Source: Candidatus Aenigmatarchaeota archaeon
GTDB lineage: Archaea; Aenigmatarchaeota; Aenigmatarchaeia; GW2011-AR5; JAGGXF01
NCBI GenBank assembly: GCA_021157845.1
Contig: JAGGVU010000008.1
Location: forward strand, 1-37,813
Direction: 5' to 3'
Length of the DNA: 37,813 bases
Shown here: one piece after another, positions 30,526-37,813 of the stretch
How the letters are laid out: the number at the start of each line of letters is the position of its first letter
Position numbering within the stretch: position 1 is the stretch's first letter
The notes under the pieces: model-generated
What the model saw: only the letters and a program-made list of their open reading frames with translations
Told to the model about the DNA's origin: nothing
Database searches by the model: none
Made by a program: the position numbers and the translations under genes

Positions 30526-31488
30526 TTATCCTTCTACCTTGTAATAATTCTCCACGCCTTTGTCACTGAGCTCTATAATAAATCCTCTCAGTATTCCTTC
30601 CATATATTCTGAACCTGGGTTCACTACAGGCGTGTTTCCTATCTTATCCTTTGCATAACTCTCATGAATATGGCCATGCAATCCTATCATGGGCTGATAT
30701 TTTTCTATAACTTCCCTTACAGCCTTACTTCCTACATGCTCCATCTCAACAGTTCCTGCAACTATGACAGGCTTTAAATTTTTAAGTTTAGGGGCAAAAT
30801 CAAGTCTTGTATTATATGGGGGTGCATGGGTGTTTAGTATTGTTTTTTCTGGGTTTTCAACCTTCTTAAATAATTTTTCAAGGTCTTTTTTTAAGTTCTT
30901 TTCTTTCTTTTCCCTGGGAGTATTCCATGGCGTTGGGTTGACATACTCATAACTTATAGTTTCAAATCCTCCTATTTCAACGACCCTGTCTAACGGCCAT
31001 ATAACACCCTTATCTTCATAGGATTTTATTATATCATCTACCAAGAAGTCATCGTCATTTCCTGGCATTGCCATAACCTGAACTTTTTTTGTGTCTACCT
31101 TTTCTATTAAAAAGTCCATCCACTCTCTTATCCGGTTACCTATAGCTTCGAATATCTTCTCATCCACCAGCTTTTTATCCTCCTGCATAGCTTTCACTTC
31201 TTCTGGATTAGTCCTGAAAGAATATGCTCCTGAGTCTCCTATCCTTCTTTCATAGTCCTTTATTTCATCTTCGGTCCTAAAAGTCCATTTTCTCCCAAAA
31301 TAATGGGATATCCATGTCCCATCATCACGCTCTATTATTGGAATAAGAGCTTTCCCTGTTAGATCTCCGCATAGCATCAATATATCTGCTTTATGAAATT
31401 CCGGAACATTCACCCATTTTCTCCATACATAATTACTGCCATGGGCATCTGCAGAAAAAAACATTCGTGCCATTCTTATCATCCCCAT
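30526..31488 (-). CDS. Calcineurin-like metallophosphoesterase
   Basis: 320 residues. Metal motifs: SADAHGS (Asp14, His16), CGDLTGK, MPGNDDDFL in place of GNHD, NTHAPP and LHGHIHES. The His of GNHD is replaced by Asp; the other ligands are intact. A charged helical insertion (about 60-110) lies between the second and third motifs. Several start Met codons are clustered (31488, 31482, 31473); TTTAAAATA directly upstream is probably TATA-related but too close for the first ATG, so a downstream start such as 31473 with GGGGATG before it is possible. It is the first gene of a pair with the nucleotidyltransferase. Substrate unknown. Confidence 0.82.
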   Translation of the reverse strand: MGMIRMARMFFSADAHGSNYVWRKWVNVPEFHKADILMLCGDLTGKALIPIIERDDGTWISHYFGRKWTFRTEDEIKDYERRIGDSGAYSFRTNPEEVKAMQEDKKLVDEKIFEAIGNRIREWMDFLIEKVDTKKVQVMAMPGNDDDFLVDDIIKSYEDKGVIWPLDRVVEIGGFETISYEYVNPTPWNTPREKKEKNLKKDLEKLFKKVENPEKTILNTHAPPYNTRLDFAPKLKNLKPVIVAGTVEMEHVGSKAVREVIEKYQPMIGLHGHIHESYAKDKIGNTPVVNPGSEYMEGILRGFIIELSDKGVENYYKVEG

Positions 31489-31718
31489 ATTTTAAATCTA
31501 GACTTCAAATTTAGTTGAAAATTTTCCTAAAAATGTTATAAATGCTAAGTAATAACTATACTTTAAAATATTTAAGAGTGATGTAAAAAAAATAATCTTA
31601 ATTTTGTCCGCATTTTCTTGTTTTAAAATAAAAGTAATTGACTTGGTGAGATTGAAAAAAAATAACACCATTTTTAAATGGAAAATAAATTTAAAAACAT
31701 TTACACTATTTAATAACT
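31489..31718. other. 230-base AT-rich divergent intergenic region
   Basis: Separates the phosphoesterase (minus) from the zinc-ribbon gene (plus). TTTAAAAAC near 31690-31698 is a fair TATA for a leaderless zinc-ribbon message. A short CCATTT/AAATGG hairpin (about 31668-31681) is present. I see no gene or stable RNA here. Confidence 0.4.
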
Positions 31719-31871
31719 ATGAACAAAAGTTCTGAAAAATCAATAGTTGTAACATGTCCGGCCTGCCACACAAAAAATAAGGTGGAGGTTAGACTTTTAT
31801 ATGACGGCGGTGACCATTTCTTTGAATGCAGGAAGTGCGGAGAACCGCTTCTTGAAGAAATAGAAGCATGA
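31719..31871 (+). CDS. 50-residue zinc-ribbon protein
   Basis: A small frame with two knuckles: Cys13-x-x-Cys16 (TCPACHT) and Cys37-x-x-Cys40 (ECRKCGE), separated by about 20 residues of beta-strand pattern, then an acidic tail LLEEIEA. This is a complete treble-clef-less zinc ribbon and should bind one zinc. Such mini-ribbons usually mediate protein or nucleic-acid contacts. There is no Shine-Dalgarno; the ATG is about 25 bases after a TATA-like box, so a leaderless message fits. Convergent with the large surface protein. Confidence 0.7.
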   Translation: MNKSSEKSIVVTCPACHTKNKVEVRLLYDGGDHFFECRKCGEPLLEEIEA

Positions 31872-31902
31872 CTAACATTAACTATAGCCATACCAAACTG
31901 AT

Positions 31903-34900
31903 TTAAATATTAATATCAAATTCTTGTCTAACCTTATATTCTGCTGTTTCTCTTGCGTTGTTCATAGCTGCTATCGCCTGATTCATAATATCACTAAGCT
32001 CCGAATAGTCGCCATTAAATGTTTCATCTGCTGTTCCATTATACTCATCTACCATCAGAAACCCCTTCGGACATGTAAGAATTTTTTTATAATGAGAAAT
32101 ATTTGAAATCACTTCTAAGTTTGCATCAGCATTTGTAAAATAAGTCTTAATAGAATCGGGCGACTTTTCTATTTTAATGTAAAATCGGACATTCCAGTAA
32201 CTTGTATACGATAGGTTATGTTCAATTCCATATTCAATAGTCTCAAAAGCATTTGTTTTCTTTTCAGTTATTTTTCCAGGCCCATATACTTTCTTATGTT
32301 CAACTGGCATAATTATCTGCTTGGTCTTTTTGACATCAACTAAGACAGATTTTGGACCTGCTTCGCAATCAGCAGATCGTAAAACTGCTGTTGCCTTCCA
32401 TGACCCTACTGTCAGCTCTTTTTCTATTATCACATCTTTTATCCCAACAAAATCCAAAGATTGATTTATATCCTCTTTTTGTTCATTTTCCAGCCTTAGT
32501 GTTAAATTCGCTTCGCCATCTGACTTTATTCTCAGAATAAATTTCTTTCTTGTTGGCGTAATATTTTCATATCTAAATGATAAAATATCTGCTGGTGAAC
32601 TGTACTTTATGCTGACATTTACTTTTTCTATTATTGTTGCTTTTGTGTCATTATACTGAACAGGTGCTATCGTTAAAATTATCACAGAACGGCCATCTAT
32701 CAGTTTTTTTGTATTATTCCAATAAGTGTTTCGTGGATACACACCTGTAAAATTAAGAGACTGATAATAATCATCTGGTTCTAGTATGTATGGATTTGCC
32801 ACGAGTGTTTTGTTGTTCAGTGTAAATTTAATATCTTCTATATCTGCTCCTTTTGGCAAAATAATCCTATACTGGTAAAGTGGTATGACCGGCTTGTTGT
32901 ATTCTAACAGATAATTGTCAGCATCATTAACTATTATTGTTCCATTTACCAAAGAATAATTTGTTTCCTTTGACCAGTAAGTTGTCTGGTTATCTAAGAC
33001 AACCCAGTTGTTTTTTCCATAATCAATTGGATCAATAACCAATGCCGGATCGCCGTATAGAATTCTTGTATAATGCTCCTTAAGTGCGTTGTTAATACCT
33101 TCTCTACAAACACCGAATGTTATTCTGTTTCTTGCTTCTTCATTATTGTCGCCCCATATAACTATATCATGCATTTCTTCAACTGCCTTGCCAATTGGTT
33201 TGCTCTTGACTATGTTCTGTATGAAAGGTCCAAGTGTCATCATAGAATTTATTTGGTGTAGTATTCCTGTTTCACCTATCAAGGCCAAGTTACTCTTACA
33301 GAGAAATTTGCTTCTGCTATTAGCACTCATGTCATGCTCCAAGAACAAGATCTTTGGATCATATAATTTTAAATCATCTGCGTAAACTGTTTCATCTGAT
33401 ATTGGATAAGGGTCTGAAACCGGGCTTGCTTCTTGTGGTCTTATTAACCATTTCTCTTTGTCACCCGGTCCAAAATAGAAAAATATGTTGTAATCATAAG
33501 CAGTTCCATGTCGGTTTAAGTATTCTAAAAGCGACTTCTTAGTTAACCTATCCAACGTTCCAAATCTTGCGTATTCAAAAAACCTTTCCCAGTCGGTTTC
33601 AACTAAAATATATTTCGCCTGCACTGCCCAGTTTATATAATTATTCACGCCAAGATATCTCATAATCTCCTGAACAAACAGATGTTCAAGTTCTTTCCAC
33701 GTCCATGCTTCATCTATTGCTTTTTGTTTATCAATAGCTGTAAACTCTGCCAACCTTTCTTCTATAAGCCGTTTAACATTAAATCCGTATAAATCAAGAG
33801 CCCAGTGTGTTACCATCCCCTCATCCATGCCATTTGGCAACAAATCCAAATAAGAACGAGACCTGTACTGGGCACCTATCAGGACATTTTTATTATTCTT
33901 GTCCCATAAATCTATATTTGCTATCTGCACAGCATTAGAAAACCTGCCAACTGCCAAATCCTGGTAGCCGTCTCCATCGCTGTCTCCGTAAAAAACATCT
34001 GTTTCCAGATAATCGCCATCCTTGTCATTGAAATATTCATCAGCCGGGTCTTTCACCAATCCGAGTGGTATGCCGATTATGCCCAGAAACATCGTATTAT
34101 CAAACAAGTATTCATCTGACAGCAGACCTTCAAACATTAGTCTATCTAATGTCTCTCTTATTGCAAGTCTGGTCTCATTAACAATTTTCTCGTTTGTCCA
34201 TGCCGGATCTATATCAACAATAACAGGAAATGCTCTCCTATCCCTGACAAGCTCTGGCATCAGGCCAGACAGGTTGCTGTTGCTGTTGACAACAACTAGA
34301 TAATTTATCTTTTGGCCAGTTGATTTCAAAATGTCTATATAATAATTTCTCAATTTATCTTCGTTATCATATATTCTCGCTCCACTAACATTACAACTAA
34401 ATGTGCATATCCACGGCTCGTCGCTTCGCTCCTTAGTTAAACGCATATTCATTATCTGTGCAATGGCCGAAGCCCACAATCCTTTTGTTCTGTTCCTGTC
34501 GACCCATATAACAGCAGCACCAGGCCATTGAACTTTCACCGACTCTCTGTCTGTCCTGTATCCACCTGCTGTTGCATCTACTAGAGAAAATATTTCATTT
34601 GGCCTGTAAACAGAAATAAACCTCTCAACAATATCGTATTCAAACGGCTCATATGTCAGCACAGGATAATCTAAAGTAGAAGAAAAAAGAAGATTCCAGA
34701 AATTTTTATCACTAATAATCATCAAATGCCTTTCATGACGTGTTGTCATCACAAATGGCTTTTCATCACTGACATTAACATCATCAATAAAAACAGAGAG
34801 GTTAAACAAAAGCCTGCCAGCAAACCTTGGCTTTTCTATTGTATATGTATAAGAGCCATTCAGGCATGTGGCCCAGTATATGTCGCCTTTTATATACATC

Positions 34901-35814
34901 TCCTGGCCAATAGAATCTTTCATAATTATATCCACATCTTGGCTTGTTAAGTCTCCTATATACGATCGGCCATCAGTACTATTTCTGTAAATATCAAATG
35001 TTATATTTATTTTATCACCCTGGCCAGCCAGACCAATATTGGTTATGTTAATAACCAGTTGGCCACTTGGAGGACCTGGTGGGCCGGGCTCATACGTGCT
35101 CTTGGCCACAAGATAGGCCAGCGAAGCGTTTAATATCTTTTTCATGTCCTGCGACGGCGAATATGACGAATTAAGACGAACTGCTCTAAAAAGAATAACA
35201 TCGTCATATAAAACTAGAAGTGGGCTATTCACGTAATCATGATATTCCTTATTCCAATATCTCATCTCGTGTGTAATTACATCTCCCTTAATTATCTCAT
35301 CTCTTCCTAAAAAATATATAGAATAGTCTTGCCCGTGCTTTTGCTGCCACAAGAAAATAGGCGAATACAGGGGATAGTTAATTATATTGTTCTGTTTTTC
35401 GAATATTATATAAATTTTATCATCATCCCAAGGATTCCAACGAACCCTTTGTGTGACTGGATGACCTTCTATACCCAAATAATCGATAATTTTTATCGCA
35501 TTATGTGTTAGAAGGATCTTTCCACCATCGTCTATATAATTTATTAATGTCTGGTTTTGTGGACTTAATTTGTTCATCATGTAATCTGGTTTGTTCCGCT
35601 CAGAAGAATGAATCCACAAAACCTTTGTCAAACCTTCGCTTAAATTATCAATAACTTTATAATCAAATCCATATTCGTCCAAAAAATTTATGGCAGCCTG
35701 TTCTTCGTCTGTCGGATTTGTTGCATTATTGATAAATAAAGAAATATCAACTGCGTTTGCAGTCATCGGGAGCGATATCAATAAAAAAATAAAAACAAAT
35801 TTCCTAAAAGGCAT
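31903..35814 (-). CDS. Giant secreted protein with C25 (gingipain-like) peptidase fold
   Basis: 1303 residues. A classical signal peptide (hydrophobic 5-15, cleavage after TANA, about 21) is followed by an N-terminal flavodoxin/ThuA-like part (about 22-110, FLDEYGFDYKVID, YIDDGGKILLTH). Next comes an Ig-like stretch (about 255-355) after a GPPGPP linker. The central region resembles peptidase C25: NSNSNLSG, then Asp-rich calcium-loop-like DKDGDYLETD and GDSDGDGYQDLAVGRF (about 595-625), and LYGDPALVID near 920, a typical C25 end. Where C25 has His then Cys, LEHDMS keeps His but the following LALIGETG lacks the Cys. The C-terminal 350 residues are beta-rich, with no membrane helix or sorting signal seen. 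CTTTTTATCT is 26 bases upstream for a leaderless start. Confidence 0.65.
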   Translation of the reverse strand: MPFRKFVFIFLLISLPMTANAVDISLFINNATNPTDEEQAAINFLDEYGFDYKVIDNLSEGLTKVLWIHSSERNKPDYMMNKLSPQNQTLINYIDDGGKILLTHNAIKIIDYLGIEGHPVTQRVRWNPWDDDKIYIIFEKQNNIINYPLYSPIFLWQQKHGQDYSIYFLGRDEIIKGDVITHEMRYWNKEYHDYVNSPLLVLYDDVILFRAVRLNSSYSPSQDMKKILNASLAYLVAKSTYEPGPPGPPSGQLVINITNIGLAGQGDKINITFDIYRNSTDGRSYIGDLTSQDVDIIMKDSIGQEMYIKGDIYWATCLNGSYTYTIEKPRFAGRLLFNLSVFIDDVNVSDEKPFVMTTRHERHLMIISDKNFWNLLFSSTLDYPVLTYEPFEYDIVERFISVYRPNEIFSLVDATAGGYRTDRESVKVQWPGAAVIWVDRNRTKGLWASAIAQIMNMRLTKERSDEPWICTFSCNVSGARIYDNEDKLRNYYIDILKSTGQKINYLVVVNSNSNLSGLMPELVRDRRAFPVIVDIDPAWTNEKIVNETRLAIRETLDRLMFEGLLSDEYLFDNTMFLGIIGIPLGLVKDPADEYFNDKDGDYLETDVFYGDSDGDGYQDLAVGRFSNAVQIANIDLWDKNNKNVLIGAQYRSRSYLDLLPNGMDEGMVTHWALDLYGFNVKRLIEERLAEFTAIDKQKAIDEAWTWKELEHLFVQEIMRYLGVNNYINWAVQAKYILVETDWERFFEYARFGTLDRLTKKSLLEYLNRHGTAYDYNIFFYFGPGDKEKWLIRPQEASPVSDPYPISDETVYADDLKLYDPKILFLEHDMSANSRSKFLCKSNLALIGETGILHQINSMMTLGPFIQNIVKSKPIGKAVEEMHDIVIWGDNNEEARNRITFGVCREGINNALKEHYTRILYGDPALVIDPIDYGKNNWVVLDNQTTYWSKETNYSLVNGTIIVNDADNYLLEYNKPVIPLYQYRIILPKGADIEDIKFTLNNKTLVANPYILEPDDYYQSLNFTGVYPRNTYWNNTKKLIDGRSVIILTIAPVQYNDTKATIIEKVNVSIKYSSPADILSFRYENITPTRKKFILRIKSDGEANLTLRLENEQKEDINQSLDFVGIKDVIIEKELTVGSWKATAVLRSADCEAGPKSVLVDVKKTKQIIMPVEHKKVYGPGKITEKKTNAFETIEYGIEHNLSYTSYWNVRFYIKIEKSPDSIKTYFTNADANLEVISNISHYKKILTCPKGFLMVDEYNGTADETFNGDYSELSDIMNQAIAAMNNARETAEYKVRQEFDINI

Positions 35815-35833
35815 GAAAAAATTTATTAAAAAG

Positions 35834-35843
35834 AGATAAAAAG
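35834..35843. promoter_or_regulatory. Shared TATA element for two divergent leaderless genes
   Basis: AGATAAAAAG on the plus strand is CTTTTTATCT on the minus strand. Its centre is about 26 bases from both the surface-protein ATG (35814, minus) and the GT2 ATG (35865, plus). Neither gene has a Shine-Dalgarno. One box may thus be used in both directions. Confidence 0.4.
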
Positions 35844-35864
35844 TTAGCTGTTAAACCTTAATCT

Positions 35865-36848
35865 ATGAAAAACCTCCCTTTCGTGTCTGTCGCTCTACCT
35901 GTCAGAAACGAAGAAGAATATATAGAAGAGGCTCTGATGAGTCTGATTAACCAAGATTATCCAAAAAATAAATACGAAATAATAATTGCAGATGGTATGT
36001 CAACTGACAGAACTGTTGAAATAATTAAAAAAATAAAAAGGAAATATAAACGGCCAAAAATTAGGATTTATGAAAATAGGAAAATAACGACTGCGAGTGG
36101 ATTTAATTTATGTGTTAAGAAATCAAAATCGAAGTACATAGTTAGATTTATGGGACATGCTCTTGCTCAGAAAAATTTTATAAAAGAAACTGTTTTGAAG
36201 TTACTACAAGAACCGAAATCGACAATTATGGTTTCCTGTATCAATTCTGTGGCAAATAAAGGTGGGGTAGGACGGCTATCTGGTCTCGCTATGAAAAGTT
36301 TTTTAGGTGGAACGTCTAGTTGTTATAGAATAAAAAAAGGGTATATCTATGACTACTCGGGTGGTTTTGGAGCGATTAGAAAAAAATTATTTAAGGAAAT
36401 TGGTCTGATTGATGAAAAAATTAAATGTGGAGATGATGCCTACTTTAATTTGAAATCAAAACTGAATAATTATAATGTTTTGATTTCTCCTAAAACAGAA
36501 GTTAAAATCTTCAAGAGAAAGTCGATTAAGAAATTCGTAAAACAAATGTTTGAGTTCGGAAAAGCCAGAATGGAACTAATAAAAAAATTTCCGAGTTCGT
36601 TTAAAATGTTATACCTAGCGCCACTTCTCTTCTTTATTTATATGTTAGGTGTTCCTCTGGCCTTCTTATATAAATTAAATTGGTATTACTGGCCACTCTT
36701 CCTATACACAATATTGAATATGATTTCATCAATAGAAGTTTCAGAAAAGATCACAGATATTATTCCTATATTTTTTTTAACATTTGTTTTACATTTATCA
36801 TACGGGGCAGGAGAATTTCTGGAAATCTTAAATTCAAGTGATTTTTAA
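35865..36848 (+). CDS. Family 2 glycosyltransferase, membrane-bound
   Basis: 327 residues. The GT-A domain starts SVALPVRNEEEYIEEALMSL and has the EIIIADGMSTDRT nucleotide-sugar motif; FMGHALAQ and the YSGGFGAIRKKLF/CGDDAYFN region supply the acceptor and catalytic acids. From about residue 245 there are three hydrophobic helices (LAPLLFFIYMLGVPLAFLY onward), so the enzyme is anchored to the membrane and acts on its cytoplasmic face. Likely role: synthesis of a surface glycan or N-glycan lipid-linked oligosaccharide. It opens a sugar locus that continues with a broken dehydrogenase and a second glycosyltransferase. Confidence 0.88.
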   Translation: MKNLPFVSVALPVRNEEEYIEEALMSLINQDYPKNKYEIIIADGMSTDRTVEIIKKIKRKYKRPKIRIYENRKITTASGFNLCVKKSKSKYIVRFMGHALAQKNFIKETVLKLLQEPKSTIMVSCINSVANKGGVGRLSGLAMKSFLGGTSSCYRIKKGYIYDYSGGFGAIRKKLFKEIGLIDEKIKCGDDAYFNLKSKLNNYNVLISPKTEVKIFKRKSIKKFVKQMFEFGKARMELIKKFPSSFKMLYLAPLLFFIYMLGVPLAFLYKLNWYYWPLFLYTILNMISSIEVSEKITDIIPIFFLTFVLHLSYGAGEFLEILNSSDF

Positions 36849-36879
36849 ATAATTAAAAATATAGTTAAAGTGTGATAAA

Positions 36880-37164
36880 ATGAAAATATGTGTTATTGGG
36901 CTGGGATATATAGGATTGCCGACTTCGTTATTACTTGCAGCTGCCGGATATTCCGTCGTTGGCTTTGATGTTGATAAGAAAAAATTTAGCTGGTATTCAT
37001 TTGGGAGCTATGTACATTTATACCAAAACGACTTATTACAGTAGAATACTATAAAATATGTATATAAAAATAAAATAAAAATATATGATATGCTTAGCAA
37101 AGGTGTGGGGGGTATCAGAAAGTTTAAACTTAGCGACAGAATAATAAATTATTTACTCAAATAA
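36880..37164 (+). pseudogene. Truncated nucleotide-sugar dehydrogenase joined to an unrelated gene tail
   Basis: The first 37 codons ([19 protein letters not shown] to FDVDKKK) are the Rossmann start of UDP-ManNAc/UDP-glucose dehydrogenases of the WecC type. After about 36990 the sequence no longer matches: it reads [17 protein letters not shown] and then TAG at 37042. The same frame continues beyond the TAG for 39 codons to TAA at 37162, ending KFKLSDRIINYLLK. The second part also looks protein-coding, like the C-terminus of another enzyme of the locus. I read this as a deletion that fused the 5' end of a dehydrogenase gene to the 3' end of another, followed by a nonsense change. No NAD-dependent enzyme can be made from it. 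Confidence 0.7.
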
Positions 37165-37229
37165 AAAACTAGAAACCTATCATTTTTATTCTTCGAGTGG
37201 GTCTAAAATGAAAAATTCGGTGAGGAATT

Positions 37230-37813
37230 TTGAAAGATAAAAAAAACATTTTGATGTTATTGACTAATGGATTTGAACCAGATGAAAGAGTTCGAAAAGA
37301 AGGAAAATGTTTAGTAAAAAATAATTACGATGTAACGATTTTCTGTTGGGATAGAAGCTGCAAATATAAAAAATCGGAAATAATTGATGGTATAAAAATA
37401 ATTAGGTTTAGAACAGGTAAATCCAGAATAAGGTCTGCTTTTTCGGTGGCGTTTGGTTTTTTGAAATTATACAAAAAGATTATATCTTTTGTTAAAAGAA
37501 ACGGAAAAAATTATGAAATAATCCATTGTAATGATTATGACACACTTTTTTTAGGTTCGTATCTAAAAAAAAGAATGAACGCTAAAATGATTTACGATTC
37601 GCATGAATTATTTTTTTCTTATACAAATAATCATTTATTAAATTTAGTGTTTTTTTTAATAGAAAAAATGAATTTAAAAAATGTTGACGGGCTTATTCAT
37701 ACAAATAAGAAAAGGTTGCATTTTTTTCTTAAAAAACATAAAATAAAAATTAAAAATAAAGTAATAATCAATAATTATCCAGAAAAAAATAGGAATTTTA
37801 ATAAAAGAAAAAA
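37230..37813 (+). CDS. GT4-type glycosyltransferase (partial, cut by window end)
   Basis: 194 codons are present; the frame is open at the right edge. The N-terminal GT-B half is seen: ILMLLTNGFEPDERVRKEG (the usual 'D.RV.KEA..L' signature of Glyco_trans_4-like proteins), YDVTIFCWDR, IIHCNDYDTLFLG, MIYDSHELF and DGLIHTN, where C-terminal donor-binding domains should follow. The start is a TTG (37230) with GAGG just upstream; a TGA is in frame nine bases before, so only the TTG or ATG 37254 can be used, and the TTG keeps the first strand. Very high A+T content. It belongs to the surface-polysaccharide locus begun by the GT2 gene. Confidence 0.8.
   Translation, partial: MKDKKNILMLLTNGFEPDERVRKEGKCLVKNNYDVTIFCWDRSCKYKKSEIIDGIKIIRFRTGKSRIRSAFSVAFGFLKLYKKIISFVKRNGKNYEIIHCNDYDTLFLGSYLKKRMNAKMIYDSHELFFSYTNNHLLNLVFFLIEKMNLKNVDGLIHTNKKRLHFFLKKHKIKIKNKVIINNYPEKNRNFNKRK

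Noticed and set aside
31640-31730. Short TTG-initiated frame after GGTGAG in the divergent intergenic region.
   Set aside because: About 26 low-complexity Lys/Asn/Phe codons running into the zinc-ribbon start; no conservation argument can be made.
37042-37044. In-frame TAG as a recoded (pyrrolysine) codon.
   Set aside because: TAG is used as an ordinary stop by intact genes here, for example the HTH gene (2061-2063). The reading frame on both sides does not match one family.

Overview
This window is AT-rich chromosomal DNA from an archaeon. The evidence is the gene set: a Cdc48-type double AAA ATPase, RadB recombinase, Lhr helicase with its phosphoesterase partner, type II methionine aminopeptidase, a beta-CASP RNA nuclease, RtcA, split GMP synthase subunits and an archaeal type IV pilin. 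Initiation signals agree: some genes have GAGGTGAT-type Shine-Dalgarno sequences, others have a TATA box about 25 bases before a leaderless ATG. The compact layout, surface-glycan genes and several divergent or degenerate enzymes would fit a DPANN-type lineage, but I cannot name the lineage from sequence alone.

Layout. 1-2.1 kb: a partial lipoprotein, a membrane-anchored Mrr-like nuclease, a YjbQ-family protein, a probable structured RNA or leader (about 1516-1606) and an HTH protein. 2.1-5.4 kb: acetyl-CoA synthetase facing away from a pilin and a second exported protein, then a small membrane protein. 5.4-10.6 kb: phosphoesterase + Lhr, methionine aminopeptidase, and a GuaA-amidotransferase-like protein that has lost its catalytic triad, followed by a hairpin/T-run terminator. 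10.6-13.7 kb: small membrane protein, Cdc48 and a conserved small protein on the minus strand. A 24-bp perfect dyad separates these from radB, purF and pgk (13.7-17.4 kb). 17.4-24.3 kb, mainly minus strand: DJ-1-like lipoprotein, topA, the GMP synthase ATP-PPase subunit, serS and tyrS, with a plus-strand MGMT-family gene. 24.4-26.8 kb: beta-CASP nuclease and rtcA, then a 25-residue acidic microprotein. 26.9-31.9 kb: three consecutive palindromes, hsp20, MBL hydrolase, DUF2797 protein, YunG-like protein, nucleotidyltransferase, phosphoesterase and a small zinc ribbon. 31.9-37.8 kb: a 1303-residue secreted C25-peptidase-like protein, then a glycan locus with a GT2 enzyme, a broken chimeric nucleotide-sugar dehydrogenase and a GT4-like enzyme cut by the window end.

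How the genes fit together. Housekeeping modules dominate: purine synthesis (purF, both GMP synthase subunits), RNA end processing (beta-CASP, RtcA), DNA repair and topology (RadB, Lhr, TopA, MGMT), translation (SerRS, TyrRS, MetAP) and proteostasis (Cdc48, Hsp20). The most unusual signals are the inactive-looking GuaA amidotransferase paired with an enlarged ATP-PPase subunit; the beta-CASP reading frame whose only well-placed initiation codon is AUC; the pseudoknot-capable RNA at 1516; the radB/cdc48 dyad; the acidic microprotein; and the DJ-1 gene with a second, strongly Shine-Dalgarno-led internal start. I did not find tRNA or rRNA genes, CRISPR arrays or insertion sequences.
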